NCBI RefSeq assembly: GCF_030143245.1
Contig: NZ_JARJNS010000005.1
Location: forward strand, 310,001 to 374,000
Source: Rhabdaerophilum sp. SD176
Lineage (GTDB): Bacteria; Pseudomonadota; Alphaproteobacteria; Rhizobiales; Beijerinckiaceae
Direction of reading: 5' to 3'
DNA length: 64,000 nucleotides
Of the stretch, positions 45,971 through 55,373 are shown in pieces. Each line of letters opens with the position of its first letter. Within the stretch, counting starts at the first letter, position 1. The position numbers and the translations under genes are program-made. Below the pieces are notes generated by a model that did no database searches, was not told where the DNA came from, and worked only from the letters and a program-made list of their open reading frames with translations.

Positions 45971-46843
45971 TCACGGTTTGGAGAGTCGGCGAACCGTCCG
46001 GAGCAGATGGCCCTGCCCGGCGATGCGCGCGAGGGCTGTGTCGAGCGGCTCGCTGACGACTTTCATGAACGCGCCGGTCGCATGCAACAGCCGCCCTTCG
46101 CCCTGCGCAAAGGCGACGTGGCCGGGCCAGAACAGCAGGTCGCCGCGTTCGTAAAGACCCGGCTCATCCGGGATGTTGATCGCCTGGCCAAGGCTTTGTT
46201 CCTGCATGTCGCTGTCGCGCAGGGCCGGAATGCCACAGGCCTGGCAGGCCGTCTGCACAAGGGCGGAGCAGTCCAGCCCGAGGCTTGACTTGCCGCCCCA
46301 GAGATAGGGGATGCCGATCAGGCGCTCGGCAACGCTGACGGGATCCGTTTCGAGGGCATCGAGCGGACCGAGATGGTCCGCGAAGATATAGCCGGTCTCG
46401 ATCCGGGCGAAGCGTCCATCCAAATCCAGCACGGTACATTCCGCGCCGAGGGGCAGATGCCCCGAAGGCGTGGCCTTGATGCTCGGCCCGGGATAGACGA
46501 AGGCCCGGAGATCCCGGACGCGATGCGTCGGTTCTGGCCCGGCCGGGGCAATCGCCGCAAGGGGCAGGTAGCCGACATATCCGTCACGCCGCGCCTGGCC
46601 CCAGCCCCATTCGCCGGTCTGCCCGTAAAGGTCGAATGCCTCGCCATGCAGCAATTCGGTGTCATAAGGCCCGGATGGGTCAGGCATCCGGCGCAGCGGC
46701 ACCGTGAAGGCCCGGATCCGGCAGGGCTCGGATGCCACAAAGCGCCCGGCCTCCACCTGCCCTTCGAGGTGCAGGGCAGCGACGCCATCGCGGAGCGGTG
46801 TCATGCGCGGATCGAATGGAACGGGGGGGCTTGGCAGGGTCAT
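45971..46843 (-). CDS. NlpC/P60 family peptidoglycan hydrolase with SH3-like domains
   Basis: 290 residues. Two SH3b-like segments (about 50-100 and 110-150) precede an NlpC/P60 cysteine peptidase domain with catalytic Cys in SSLGLDCSALVQTA, His in WPGHVAFAQG, and a third polar residue in LLHATGAFMKVV. Such enzymes cleave gamma-D-Glu-DAP bonds in muropeptides. No signal peptide is visible, so it may act on recycled peptides in the cytosol or be exported by another route. ATG 46843 begins 7 bp after the MarR stop; a TTG at 46861 is possible. Third gene of an M17-MarR-NlpC set. Confidence 0.87.
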   Translation of the reverse strand: MTLPSPPVPFDPRMTPLRDGVAALHLEGQVEAGRFVASEPCRIRAFTVPLRRMPDPSGPYDTELLHGEAFDLYGQTGEWGWGQARRDGYVGYLPLAAIAPAGPEPTHRVRDLRAFVYPGPSIKATPSGHLPLGAECTVLDLDGRFARIETGYIFADHLGPLDALETDPVSVAERLIGIPYLWGGKSSLGLDCSALVQTACQACGIPALRDSDMQEQSLGQAINIPDEPGLYERGDLLFWPGHVAFAQGEGRLLHATGAFMKVVSEPLDTALARIAGQGHLLRTVRRLSKP

Positions 46844-46850
46844 CACGGCA

Positions 46851-47201
46851 TCACGGGGCAAGCGCGACGGCGGCTTCGACCACCCGATCGCTGAATTCGT
46901 CGAGGAACAGCGAACCGCGGACCGTGCGCTGGATGATCACATTCCGGCGGTCGGCCGGGTCGCGCCGGCGGGAGACAAGATCGAGTTCGCCCATCGCATC
47001 CAGCGCCCGCGTGATCACTGGCTTGGTCACACCCAGCTTGGCGGCCAGTCCGCGCACGGTATGGGGCGGCGGCTCGAGATAGATTGTCAGCAGGATGACC
47101 ATCTGGCGCTGGGTCAGGTCGACGGCATTGCGCCGGACCATGCTGAGCCCGACCTCCTGCCAGAGGCGAAGCGCCTGGATCGGCCGCAACCTGACGCTCA
47201 T
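46851..47201 (-). CDS. MarR-family transcriptional regulator
   Basis: 116 residues with a winged helix-turn-helix: LTQRQMVILLTIYLEPPPHTVRGLAAKLGVTKPVITRALDAMGELDLVSRRRDPADRRNVIIQ, where the wing motif DPADRRN is diagnostic. ATG 47201 (MSVRLRPIQAL) is preferred over 47222. Located between an M17 peptidase and an NlpC/P60 hydrolase in the same direction, it may regulate that small operon. The ligand is unknown. Confidence 0.85.
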   Translation of the reverse strand: MSVRLRPIQALRLWQEVGLSMVRRNAVDLTQRQMVILLTIYLEPPPHTVRGLAAKLGVTKPVITRALDAMGELDLVSRRRDPADRRNVIIQRTVRGSLFLDEFSDRVVEAAVALAP

Positions 47202-47296
47202 CCCGGCCGTTCCCCTGCGCAAGACGGATCTGCTCCGCCATTCCCGATCGTTTCACATCCGTATCATCTTTCCTGGGCAAAGTTGAGTCCTGCTCC

Positions 47297-48670
47297 TCAG
47301 CGGCGCCCGAACCGGGACAGGACCAGGTCTGCAGTCAGCCGTGCGGCCTGCGGTTCACCGCCTTCGGGGCGTCCGGGCTTCGCACTGGGGACCCAGCCAT
47401 AGATGTCGAAATGGGCGTAGGATTTCGTCTCGGTGACGAAGCGCTTGAGGAACAGCGCGGCCGTCACGGAGCCGGCGAAGCCGCCGACCCCGGCATTGTT
47501 GATATCGGCCGATTTCGACTCGATCATCGAGGAATAAGGCTTCCAGAGCGGCAGCCGCCAGACAGGGTCACTCGAGCGTGTGCCGGCTGCGGCGATCTGC
47601 CCGGCGAGGGCTTCGTCATCGGTATAGAAGGGTGGCAGGTCTGGCCCCAGCGCGACCCGGGCCGCGCCGGTCAGCGTCGCATAGTCGATCAGCAGGTCTG
47701 GCTTGTCCTCGTCGGCCAGCGCCAGGGCATCGGCGAGGATCAAGCGCCCCTCGGCATCGGTATTGCCGATTTCGACCGTCAGTCCCTTGCGCGACCGCAG
47801 GATGTCGCCCGGGCGGAAAGCATTGCCGGCCACTGCGTTCTCGACCATGGGCAGCAGCACGCGCAGCCGGATCTTCGCCTTCAATGCCATCAGGATCGAG
47901 GCCGCCGCGAGTGCCGTGGCCGCGCCGCCCATATCCTTCTTCATCAGAAGCATGGAATTGTCGGGCTTGAGGTTGAGCCCCCCGGTATCGAAGATCACAC
48001 CCTTGCCCACCAGCGTCACGGCCGGATCCGCAGGATCGCCCCAGCGGATATCGACGAGGCGTGGCGGGTTGGCGGCGGCACGCCCGACGGCGTGAATCAG
48101 CGGGAAGCCCTTTTTCAGGAGCGCATCGCCGGTAATCTCGCGCAGCTTGGCCCCGTGCCGTGCCGCCAGGGCTTTCGCGGCTTCTGCCAACTCGCCGGTG
48201 CCGAGATCGTTGGCCGGCCGGTTGATCAGGTCCCGGCCGAGGATCACCCCGTCCGCGAGAGCATCCAGCATCCCCGCCTCGACTCCTTTCGGCAGCTCGA
48301 GGCTTGCCGCAGGGCGTTCGATTTCCTTGAAGCGGTCGAACCGGTAGCCACCGAGCCGGAAGGCGAGCGCCACGAGATCGGGGCGGGCGAGCACGCCTTC
48401 GAGGCGATACCGGCCGCCTGGCAGCTCGGCCGGCAACTTGCCGGCCAGGAAGGGGTTCTCGGAAAGGCCGGAATCCTTGCCGGTTCCGAAAAGCACCGCC
48501 TCGATCCGCCCTTCGGCATCGGGCACGGGAAGCACCTTTCCGCTCCTGCCCTCGAAGCCGTGGGTCTCGGCGAAGCGCCGCGCGGGCGCGGATAGCCCGG
48601 CGGCGATCTCTTTCCACGCCTCCTCGGCAACAAGCAGGATCGGGGTGGCTTTCGAGGCTTTGGCAGGCAT
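47297..48670 (-). CDS. M17 family leucyl aminopeptidase
   Basis: 457 residues, zinc-dependent aminopeptidase of the M17 family. Metal- and catalysis-associated segments are present: VGKGVIFDTGGLNLKP, KKDMGGAATALAA, and the diagnostic NTDAEGRLILADAL, with the general-base arginine in the latter. It is shorter than PepA and resembles the cytosolic leucyl aminopeptidase variants common in alphaproteobacteria. Likely in peptide turnover, possibly releasing amino acids from muropeptides given its NlpC/P60 neighbour. Divergent from tadD. Confidence 0.93.
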   Translation of the reverse strand: MPAKASKATPILLVAEEAWKEIAAGLSAPARRFAETHGFEGRSGKVLPVPDAEGRIEAVLFGTGKDSGLSENPFLAGKLPAELPGGRYRLEGVLARPDLVALAFRLGGYRFDRFKEIERPAASLELPKGVEAGMLDALADGVILGRDLINRPANDLGTGELAEAAKALAARHGAKLREITGDALLKKGFPLIHAVGRAAANPPRLVDIRWGDPADPAVTLVGKGVIFDTGGLNLKPDNSMLLMKKDMGGAATALAAASILMALKAKIRLRVLLPMVENAVAGNAFRPGDILRSRKGLTVEIGNTDAEGRLILADALALADEDKPDLLIDYATLTGAARVALGPDLPPFYTDDEALAGQIAAAGTRSSDPVWRLPLWKPYSSMIESKSADINNAGVGGFAGSVTAALFLKRFVTETKSYAHFDIYGWVPSAKPGRPEGGEPQAARLTADLVLSRFGRR

Positions 48671-48704
48671 GGCGGACCCTTGAATCAGACGAGACGGGGC
48701 GAAG

Positions 48705-48726
48705 TTAACATCTGATTAGGGTTAAC
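48705..48726. promoter_or_regulatory. possible CtrA-like site in the M17/tadD intergenic region
   Basis: TTAA-N7-TTAG (48705-48719) followed by GGTTAAC resembles the CtrA consensus TTAA-N7-TTAA with one mismatch plus an extra half-site. It is weaker than the site upstream of cpaB. Confidence 0.25.
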
Positions 48727-48822
48727 GAGTTATTCCTTTTTCACAACAAGGGCCGCCGATTGCCGGATCCGGAGAACGGCCCGTGTCCGAAACCGGCCGC
48801 AGATGCGAGGTCAGGATTGCCG

Positions 48823-49803
48823 ATGATGAAGCTCCCGTTGCCCTTCCCTGCGGTGCCGGATCCGCGTGCGGGCACCCGCCTCGCGCCTTTCGTGCTGGCC
48901 GCCCTGCTGCTTGGCGGATGTTCCGCGCGCCTTGATTCCTTCACCGGCTCCCTGAACGATACCGGTTCGCCAGCGGGGGCGAACGCTGCACTTTCTCCCT
49001 CGGCGCTGGCCAGCCTGGCCCGCCGCTATGATTCCCGGCCCGGCGACAAGAAGACATCGCTTGAATATGCCGGCGCCCTGCGCGCCAACGGCCAGCATCA
49101 GCAGGCGGTTGCGGTGTTGCAGCGGGCATCCGTCACCAATGTCGGCGACCAGGAGGTTGCGGCGGCCTATGGGAAGGCTTTGGCCGATATCGGGCGGCTG
49201 GACGAGGCCAGCGGGGTTCTCGCGCAGGCGCATACCGAGGACCGCCCGAACTGGCGCGTGCTCTCCACCATGGGGTCAATCGCCGACCAGCAGGGCCAGC
49301 ATCAGCGGGCCCGTGACTTCTACCAGCGCGCGCTGAAGATCGCACCGGACGAACCGTCCATCCTCAACAATCTCGGCCTGTCCTATGTGCTCACGCGCGA
49401 GCTGGACCAGGCGGAAGAGGTTCTCCGCCGCGCTGTCAACCGGCCCAATCCGGATCCGCGCATCCAGGCGAATCTGGCGCTGGCGCAGCAATTGCGCACC
49501 GGCACGCCGGCTGCTGCACGGCCCGCCGCGCCGGCGCCTGCCCGCCCGAAAGCGGGTCAGCCGCAAGCCGCCGCTCCGGCAGCCGCCATGCCGGTCGCTC
49601 TCACCAATCCGGCTCCGCAAGCCAATGCAGCGCCGGCCCGGCCGGCTCCGCCGGTCGCGCAGAATGTTCCGGCCATCAATCCTGCGCTGACGGCACCGCC
49701 CGCCCAGGGAGCGATCCGCCCGAAGGCAGGCGGCCTGTTCGGCCTGAGTGGCAAGATCCGCGGGCAGGATCCGGCTGCCGCCGAGAACGAACCGCGCAGC
49801 TAG
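48823..49803 (+). CDS. tadD: TadD-like TPR lipoprotein of the Flp pilus
   Basis: 326 residues. The N-terminus has a signal sequence ending in a lipobox (FVLAALLLGGC) followed by a serine/threonine-rich spacer; the middle has four or more TPR units (about 60-230, for instance TSLEYAGALRANGQHQQAVAVLQRA, RDFYQRALKIAPDEPSILNNLGLSYVL). The C-terminal third is alanine/proline-rich, low complexity. In Tad systems this protein is thought to assist secretin assembly as a pilotin. It is transcribed towards tadC and shares its bidirectional terminator. ATG 48823 or 48826 both fit. Confidence 0.82.
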   Translation: MMKLPLPFPAVPDPRAGTRLAPFVLAALLLGGCSARLDSFTGSLNDTGSPAGANAALSPSALASLARRYDSRPGDKKTSLEYAGALRANGQHQQAVAVLQRASVTNVGDQEVAAAYGKALADIGRLDEASGVLAQAHTEDRPNWRVLSTMGSIADQQGQHQRARDFYQRALKIAPDEPSILNNLGLSYVLTRELDQAEEVLRRAVNRPNPDPRIQANLALAQQLRTGTPAAARPAAPAPARPKAGQPQAAAPAAAMPVALTNPAPQANAAPARPAPPVAQNVPAINPALTAPPAQGAIRPKAGGLFGLSGKIRGQDPAAAENEPRS

Positions 49804-49851
49804 GTTTTCAAACCGGGGCCGCGGAACCGGTTCACTGGTGCACCCGAAACA

Positions 49852-49882
49852 AAAAGGCCCGGATCTTCAATCCGGGCCTTTT
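49852..49882. terminator. bidirectional rho-independent terminator between tadD and tadC
   Basis: AAAAGGCCCGGAT (49852-49864), loop CTTCA, ATCCGGGCCTTTT (49870-49882): a perfect 13-bp stem whose A-tract and T-tract give a T-run on either strand. It lies between convergent tadD and tadC and is the clearest terminator in the window. Confidence 0.88.
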
Positions 49883-49918
49883 GTATGGAACGCCGCGCTG
49901 CCGCTTCGATCGGGTGCC

Positions 49919-50893
49919 TTACTTCCACTTGAAGATCTGGATGAGCGCCGGCGTGAGGATGACGATGAACAGCGCGGGCATGAAGAACACGATCATCGGC
50001 ACGGTCAGTTTCGGCGGCAACGCTGCCGCCTTCTTCTCGGCTGCGGTCATGCGCTGGTCGCGGCTTTCCTGTGCCAGGACGCGTAGCGCCTGCCCGAGCG
50101 GCGTGCCGTAGCGTTCGGCCTGGATCAGCACCGTCGTGACCGATTTCACATTGTCGAGCCCTGTCCGCTTGGCAAGGTTCTCGTAGGCCTGCCGGCGCTC
50201 AGGCAGGTAGGACAGCTCGGCCGTGGTCAGCGCCAGTTCCTCGGCCATCGGCACCGAGGCCGTGCCGATTTCGGTCGAGACCTTCCGGAACGCATGTTCA
50301 ATCGACATGCCGGATTCCACGCAGATCAGCAGAAGGTCGAGCGCATCCGGAAAGGCCCGCCGCATCGAGGCCTGCCGTTTCGAGGTGAGGTTCGACAGGT
50401 AGATTTCCGGCGCCTTGATCCCGAGATAGGCCGCCGCAATGACAGCACCGATCTGCCCGCCGACGGGCAGCCCGAAGCCCTTGTTGATCAGGAGATAGAA
50501 GATCGCGAACAGGATCAGCCCGATCGGGGCGAAGAGCCGGGCCACAAGGAAGGTCGTCTCCGCCTTGGGGCCGCGCAGGCCTGCGCGGAGCAGCTTCTCG
50601 CTGGCGGTTTCCGAACTCAGCCATTTCTGGAGGTTGAACTTGTCAACGATCTGCTTGGCGCGGGCCCCGGGGCTCGACCGGAGCGTCGGCTTCGGACCCG
50701 CCTTCTGCTGCTGGTTGAGGCGCTCGCGCTCGCGCGCGCGAATCCGGTCGCGCTCGAGGGCGACGGCATTCATCTTGTCCCGCATCTCGTTGCGCTCGAG
50801 AAGCGGCAGGCCGAGGGTGATCACGGTCGCCGAGACGGCAATGGCCGTCAGGACCGAGGCGATGAAGGACGGGTTGGTGAGCGTGTCGAGCAT
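49919..50893 (-). CDS. tadC: Tad pilus inner-membrane platform protein TadC
   Basis: 324 residues with a type II secretion F domain (PDALDLLLICVESGMSIEHAFRKVS) and membrane helices near residues 12-30, 115-165 and 300-320. TadB and TadC form the inner-membrane platform on which the CpaF ATPase drives Flp pilin assembly. An arginine/lysine-rich cytosolic loop lies near residues 35-75. Start ATG 50893, 12 bp after the tadB stop. Last gene of the minus-strand cpa/tad run. Confidence 0.92.
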   Translation of the reverse strand: MLDTLTNPSFIASVLTAIAVSATVITLGLPLLERNEMRDKMNAVALERDRIRARERERLNQQQKAGPKPTLRSSPGARAKQIVDKFNLQKWLSSETASEKLLRAGLRGPKAETTFLVARLFAPIGLILFAIFYLLINKGFGLPVGGQIGAVIAAAYLGIKAPEIYLSNLTSKRQASMRRAFPDALDLLLICVESGMSIEHAFRKVSTEIGTASVPMAEELALTTAELSYLPERRQAYENLAKRTGLDNVKSVTTVLIQAERYGTPLGQALRVLAQESRDQRMTAAEKKAAALPPKLTVPMIVFFMPALFIVILTPALIQIFKWK

Positions 50894-50905
50894 GTCACCT
50901 GATCC

Positions 50906-51874
50906 CTAGATGTCGAAATTGATCATTTTTTTCATCACCATGATCCCGAAGCCCATGATGACGAAGCAGGCGCCCAGGCCGATCTGCCCGGCCTTGGTGG
51001 TCCAGAGAAGTTCGATATAGGCGGGGTTGCCCATATAGACGAGGAACCCGACGAGGAACGGCAGCGCGCCGATGATCGAGGCCGAGGCCTTGGCCTCCGT
51101 GCTCATCGCATCGACCTTTTCGCGCAGCTTCTTCCGGTCCCGGATGACGCGGGACAGGTTGGACAGGATCTCGCCAAGATTGCCGCCCGACTTGGCCTGG
51201 ATCTGGATGACGATGCCGAAGAAATTGACTTCGGCCAGCGGAATCCGCTCGAAGATCTTCATGATCCCGTCGGCGATGGAAACGCCCATGGCCTGCGCCT
51301 CGACGACGCCGCGGAACTCGCCCTTGAGAGGTTCCTTCGCCTCGAGTGCGATCAGGCGAAGGCAATCATTCAGCGGCAGGCCTGACCGGATCCCGCGAAC
51401 GATCGCGTCGATGGCATTCGGAAACTCCTCCATGAAGAGCTTCTGCCGCTTCTTCGCCATGCGCGTCAGCATCCAGCGCGGCAGACCGAATCCGCCGACG
51501 AACATGGCCCCCGCGGCAAGGATCGGCTGCTTGGTGATCAGAAGCACAACCAGCCCGAGCCCGATGGCGCAGCCGATCGAGATCAGGATGAAGGTTTTCT
51601 TGGTCCACTCGACTCCGGCCTGCTCGCAGCGCTGTTCGAAGGTCAGCTTCTGGGCCTTTTGGCGCTGTTCGAGTTCCTTCAGCGTATCGGCGATCTGCTT
51701 GCGGCGGTTGCCGGCTTCCTCCACGGCCTTGCGCCGAGCCCGCGGATCAACAAGCGCTGCCTGCCGCTTCTCGGCGCGGTTCGCGCCCGAGAGCAGGGGT
51801 TCGAGGAAGGCAACGCCCAGCCCGCCGACAGCAACGAAGGCGAGAATGGCCACGAGGAGCTGGTTGATATCCAT
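50906..51874 (-). CDS. tadB: Tad pilus inner-membrane platform protein TadB
   Basis: 322 residues, the companion platform protein: an N-terminal helix, a basic cytosolic stretch, two central helices (LISIGCAIGLGLVVLLI and LAAGAMFVGGFGLPRWML), the F domain FPNAIDAIVRGIRSGLPLNDCLRLIA, and C-terminal helices. Start ATG 51874 lies 2 bp after the cpaF stop, so it is coupled to cpaF. Confidence 0.92.
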   Translation of the reverse strand: MDINQLLVAILAFVAVGGLGVAFLEPLLSGANRAEKRQAALVDPRARRKAVEEAGNRRKQIADTLKELEQRQKAQKLTFEQRCEQAGVEWTKKTFILISIGCAIGLGLVVLLITKQPILAAGAMFVGGFGLPRWMLTRMAKKRQKLFMEEFPNAIDAIVRGIRSGLPLNDCLRLIALEAKEPLKGEFRGVVEAQAMGVSIADGIMKIFERIPLAEVNFFGIVIQIQAKSGGNLGEILSNLSRVIRDRKKLREKVDAMSTEAKASASIIGALPFLVGFLVYMGNPAYIELLWTTKAGQIGLGACFVIMGFGIMVMKKMINFDI

Positions 51875-51876
51875 GC

Positions 51877-53352
51877 TCAGGCCACCCGCTCGTCCTTGAC
51901 CTCGGCAGCATCCAGTGCCGCGGCGAGGCGCTTGTCATCGCCGTAATACCGCGCGCGTTCCCACATGCGCGGCCGGCCGATCCCGGTCGATTTGTGCTTG
52001 CCGAGCACCCGGCCATTCGCATCTTCGCCTTCGATGTCGAAGATGAACAGATCCTGCGTGACAATCACGTCGCCTTCCATCCCCATCACCTCGGTAATGT
52101 GCGTGATGCGGCGCGAGCCGTCGCGCAGGCGCTGCGCCTGCACAATGATGTCCACCGACGAGGTGATCATCTCGCGGACAGTTTTCGGCGGCAGGGAATA
52201 GCCGCCCATCGCGATCATCGCTTCCATGCGGGCGAGGCATTCGCGCGGGCTGTTGGCGTGGATCGTGCCCATCGAACCGTCATGGCCGGTATTCATGGCC
52301 TGAAGCAGGTCGAACACTTCCGGCCCGCGCACTTCGCCGACGATGATCCGTTCCGGCCGCATGCGGAGGCAGTTCTTGACGAGGTCGCGCATCGTGACAG
52401 CGCCCTGGCCCTCGAGGTTGGGCGGGCGCGTCTCAAGGCGCACGACATGCGGCTGCTGGAGCTGGAGTTCTGCCGCGTCCTCGCAGGTGATGATGCGCTC
52501 GTCCTCGTCGATATAGCGGGTCAGGCAGTTCAGAAGGGTCGTCTTGCCGGAGCCGGTGCCGCCGGAAATCACGGTGTTGCAGCGGACCCGGCCGATGATT
52601 TTCAGCACCTCGGCGCCTTCGGGCGAGATCGAGCCGAATTTCGTCAGCTGCTCGAGCGTCAGCTTGTCCTTCTTGAACTTGCGGATGGTCAGCGCAGCGC
52701 CGTCGATCGCCAGCGGCGGGGCGATTACGTTGACGCGGGAACCGTCGAGCAGGCGCGCGTCGCAGATCGGCGAGGATTCATCGACACGGCGGCCGACCTG
52801 GCTGACGATGCGCTGGCAGATATTCATCAGCTGGGCATTGTCGCGGAAGCGGATATTCGTCAGCTGGATCTTGCCGCTGACTTCAATGAAGGTGCGGTCG
52901 GCCCCGTTGACCATGATATCGGCGATATCGTCCCGGGCGAGCAACGGTTCAAGCGGGCCGAAGCCGAGCACGTCGTTGCAGATGTCATCGAGCATATCCT
53001 CCTGCTCGGCGATGGACATCGCGACGTTCTTCAGCGCCAGGATCTCGGTGATGACGTCCCGCAGCTCGTCCCGGGCGCTGGCCGAATCGAGCTTGGCCAG
53101 CTGCGACAGATCGATCGATTCGATCATTGCGCCGAAGATCATGCTCTTGGTCTGGTAATACTGATCGGAGCGCTGCGGCGCGGCCTGGACCGGCGGAGGG
53201 GTGGGCTTGCGGATGGCAGCGAGCGGCGCGGCCGAAGCGGTCGGCCGCGGTTCCTCGCGTCGGATTTCCGGCGCAGGTGCTGCAATGCTCGCTGCCGGCT
53301 TTGGAGCCGCAGCCGGCGTTCCTGGCGTGATATTTGTCCGTTTTCCGAACAT
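51877..53352 (-). CDS. cpaF: Tad pilus assembly ATPase CpaF/TadA
   Basis: Secretion ATPase powering Flp pilin polymerisation and possibly retraction. 491 residues: a proline/alanine-rich N-terminal arm (about 1-60), the N-terminal domain with [19 protein letters not shown], and the catalytic core with Walker [14 protein letters not shown], Asp box [22 protein letters not shown], and Walker [34 protein letters not shown]. Start ATG 53352, 21 bp after the cpaE stop. It acts at the inner membrane with TadB and TadC. Confidence 0.95.
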   Translation of the reverse strand: MFGKRTNITPGTPAAAPKPAASIAAPAPEIRREEPRPTASAAPLAAIRKPTPPPVQAAPQRSDQYYQTKSMIFGAMIESIDLSQLAKLDSASARDELRDVITEILALKNVAMSIAEQEDMLDDICNDVLGFGPLEPLLARDDIADIMVNGADRTFIEVSGKIQLTNIRFRDNAQLMNICQRIVSQVGRRVDESSPICDARLLDGSRVNVIAPPLAIDGAALTIRKFKKDKLTLEQLTKFGSISPEGAEVLKIIGRVRCNTVISGGTGSGKTTLLNCLTRYIDEDERIITCEDAAELQLQQPHVVRLETRPPNLEGQGAVTMRDLVKNCLRMRPERIIVGEVRGPEVFDLLQAMNTGHDGSMGTIHANSPRECLARMEAMIAMGGYSLPPKTVREMITSSVDIIVQAQRLRDGSRRITHITEVMGMEGDVIVTQDLFIFDIEGEDANGRVLGKHKSTGIGRPRMWERARYYGDDKRLAAALDAAEVKDERVA

Positions 53353-53373
53353 TCCGACCTCGCTTGCTGCCCG

Positions 53374-54612
53374 TCAGGCCGCTTTCGTCTTGCCCGAAAG
53401 GCCGTTGAGCCTTTCGCGCAGGCCGGAAAGGAGCGACTTCTTGTTCCGCACCGCTTCCTGACGGCCCATCAAGGCCTTGGCCATGTCCAGCAAGGCATCG
53501 CGCGCCTTCGATTTCGGCTGCAGCTCGGCGATCATCTGGCCGTTATTGTTGGCCAAGCCGAACAGGGCGGTATCGAACCCGATCATTGCCAAGGGTGGGC
53601 AGTCCAGCGCTTTGGCGAATTCCGCCGCGGCGATTTCGGGCTTTTTCGGCATGCCGACCTGGTTGAGCACCAGCTTCGGCTTGGGATCCTGCGGGCGCGC
53701 CAGCGTCAGTGTGTCGATCAGGTTCTTGGCGTTGCGCAGGTTGGCAAGGTCCGGTGCCGCAACGACGACGATCTCGTCTGCCCGCGCAAGCACCGTCCGG
53801 CTCCAGCCCGTCCAGACATGCGGCACGTCGAACACGATGGCCGGAACCGTCTGGCGCAGGGCATCCGCCAGCGGATCGAACGTATCCGGGCCGAAATCAT
53901 AAATCCGTTCGAGATTGGAGGGCGCCGCCATCAGGCTGAGATTGGGCACCACGCGGGAGAGCAGGCGCTCGATCATGTTCGGATCGACGCGGCTCGGGTC
54001 GAACGCCGCTTCCATCACGCCCTGCGGCGGGTCCTGGTTGAAGTCGAGGCCGGCAGTCCCGAAGGGCAGGTCGAGGTCGACAATCACCGATTCGACCTCG
54101 AGATCGGTGGCGATCGTGTAGGCGAGGTTATGGGCGATGGTGGAGGCACCGATGCCGCCCTTGGCCCCGACGATGGCGATGGTCCGCCCGATCGGCTTGG
54201 CGCCGGGCGTCGTGAAGATCTCGGACAGGGCGGTGACGAAGCCCAGCACATTGATCGGCGCGACCAGATATTCGCTGACCCCGCGTCGCATCAACTCGCG
54301 GTAGAGCGGCACGTCGTTGACGTGGCCGATCACCATTACGCGGGTGCCTTCGTCGCAATAGCCGGCGAGCTCGTCGAGGCTGTCGAGCAGCGTGTTGCTG
54401 TCCGTCACGGTCTCGATCACGATCACATTCGGGGTCGGCGCGTCGCGATAGGCTTCCGCGGCGGCGGCAACGCCGCCCGCCTGGATGCGCACCTGCGCCT
54501 TCGCCATGCGGCGGTCATGCCGCGATTCTTCCACCACAGCCGCCACCTGCCCGGTCTCCGAGAAGACCTGGATGGCGATATGGGGCAGCGGCGCTACGGT
54601 GATGTCGGCCAT
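53374..54612 (-). CDS. cpaE: Tad pilus localisation protein CpaE/TadZ
   Basis: 412 residues. The N-terminal half (about 1-140) is a receiver-like domain; the C-terminal half is a ParA/MinD-like ATPase with deviant Walker A VGAKGGIGASTIAHNLA and VIVDLDLPFGTAGLDF. CpaE directs the pilus apparatus to the cell pole in Caulobacter. ATG 54612 (MADITVAP) is chosen; a longer open frame upstream to 54804 is arginine/serine-rich and overlaps cpaD. Gap to cpaD 28 bp. Confidence 0.9.
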   Translation of the reverse strand: MADITVAPLPHIAIQVFSETGQVAAVVEESRHDRRMAKAQVRIQAGGVAAAAEAYRDAPTPNVIVIETVTDSNTLLDSLDELAGYCDEGTRVMVIGHVNDVPLYRELMRRGVSEYLVAPINVLGFVTALSEIFTTPGAKPIGRTIAIVGAKGGIGASTIAHNLAYTIATDLEVESVIVDLDLPFGTAGLDFNQDPPQGVMEAAFDPSRVDPNMIERLLSRVVPNLSLMAAPSNLERIYDFGPDTFDPLADALRQTVPAIVFDVPHVWTGWSRTVLARADEIVVVAAPDLANLRNAKNLIDTLTLARPQDPKPKLVLNQVGMPKKPEIAAAEFAKALDCPPLAMIGFDTALFGLANNNGQMIAELQPKSKARDALLDMAKALMGRQEAVRNKKSLLSGLRERLNGLSGKTKAA

Positions 54613-54640
54613 TGTCACGTCTCCATACTCGCTTCGCGGC

Positions 54641-55336
54641 TTACTGCTGCGCTTCCTTGACCTTGGCATCGTCCTTCCGCCAGTTCGTGGAAGGGTCCTG
54701 ATCCTTGCGCAGGGCCTCGATGTCCTTGGTGCGTTTGACGGTATCGACCTGCCCCTCCGCCCGCGGCCGGACGAGATCGATCGGATCCGACACCTGCGCG
54801 GCAAGCATCGACTGATAGGAGCAGCCGAGATTGTAATAGGGGCGGTTCTGCCAGGTATCGAGGTCGCGGCCGCCGGCTAGGTCGTCCGGCCACATGCCAC
54901 ACTGGCTCGCCACCTGCGCCTGGAGCTTGGCGAAGCTCAGCCGGATCGGCGCGGCGCCAAGCCGGCCATCGGCCTGGTAGGGTGTGACCTGGAGCGGAGC
55001 ATGCGCGCCGGCGCTCGACAGCGCCGAACGGATCGCTCCCATCATGGCATGCCCGCCTGCGCCGCTCGGAATGGCGGCGATGATCGGGCCCCGGCCATGC
55101 CGGGCATAATCGCGGCCGAATTCCTGCAGGTCCTGGATCTGGCGCCGGTCAAGCTGGCGGCCGGTATCAAAGACATCGAGATGGGTCTGGCTGGTCGCGA
55201 TCTTGATCGGGTGCCGCACGGAATACTCGTCCGGCGCGAAAGCCTTCTGCGTCGGGCGCAGGGTCGAGCAACCGGCGAGGACCAGTCCGGCGGCGCCGAG
55301 GACCGCAAGATTGAGGGCTTGGCGGGGGCTGCGCAT
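54641..55336 (-). CDS. cpaD: Tad pilus lipoprotein CpaD
   Basis: 231 residues, secreted lipoprotein: MRSPRQALNLAVLGAAGLVLAGCSTL carries a lipobox with Cys22. The mature part keeps the CpaD core (IKIATSQTHLDVFDTGRQLDRRQIQDLQEFGRDYARHG) and two cysteines near the C-terminus (SQCGMWP and LGCSYQ). It is thought to assist the secretin in the outer membrane. ATG 55336 has CAGGAG 8 bp upstream; a longer frame to 55441 would overlap cpaC. 37 bp separate it from cpaC. Confidence 0.9.
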   Translation of the reverse strand: MRSPRQALNLAVLGAAGLVLAGCSTLRPTQKAFAPDEYSVRHPIKIATSQTHLDVFDTGRQLDRRQIQDLQEFGRDYARHGRGPIIAAIPSGAGGHAMMGAIRSALSSAGAHAPLQVTPYQADGRLGAAPIRLSFAKLQAQVASQCGMWPDDLAGGRDLDTWQNRPYYNLGCSYQSMLAAQVSDPIDLVRPRAEGQVDTVKRTKDIEALRKDQDPSTNWRKDDAKVKEAQQ

Positions 55337-55373
55337 GGGGGGAACTCCTGGAACAGACGGGGGCAGGGCGGGC

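Noticed and set aside
51994-54660. 888-codon plus-strand frame across cpaF and cpaE
   Set aside because: It runs through two certain Tad genes on the other strand and has no recognisable motif.
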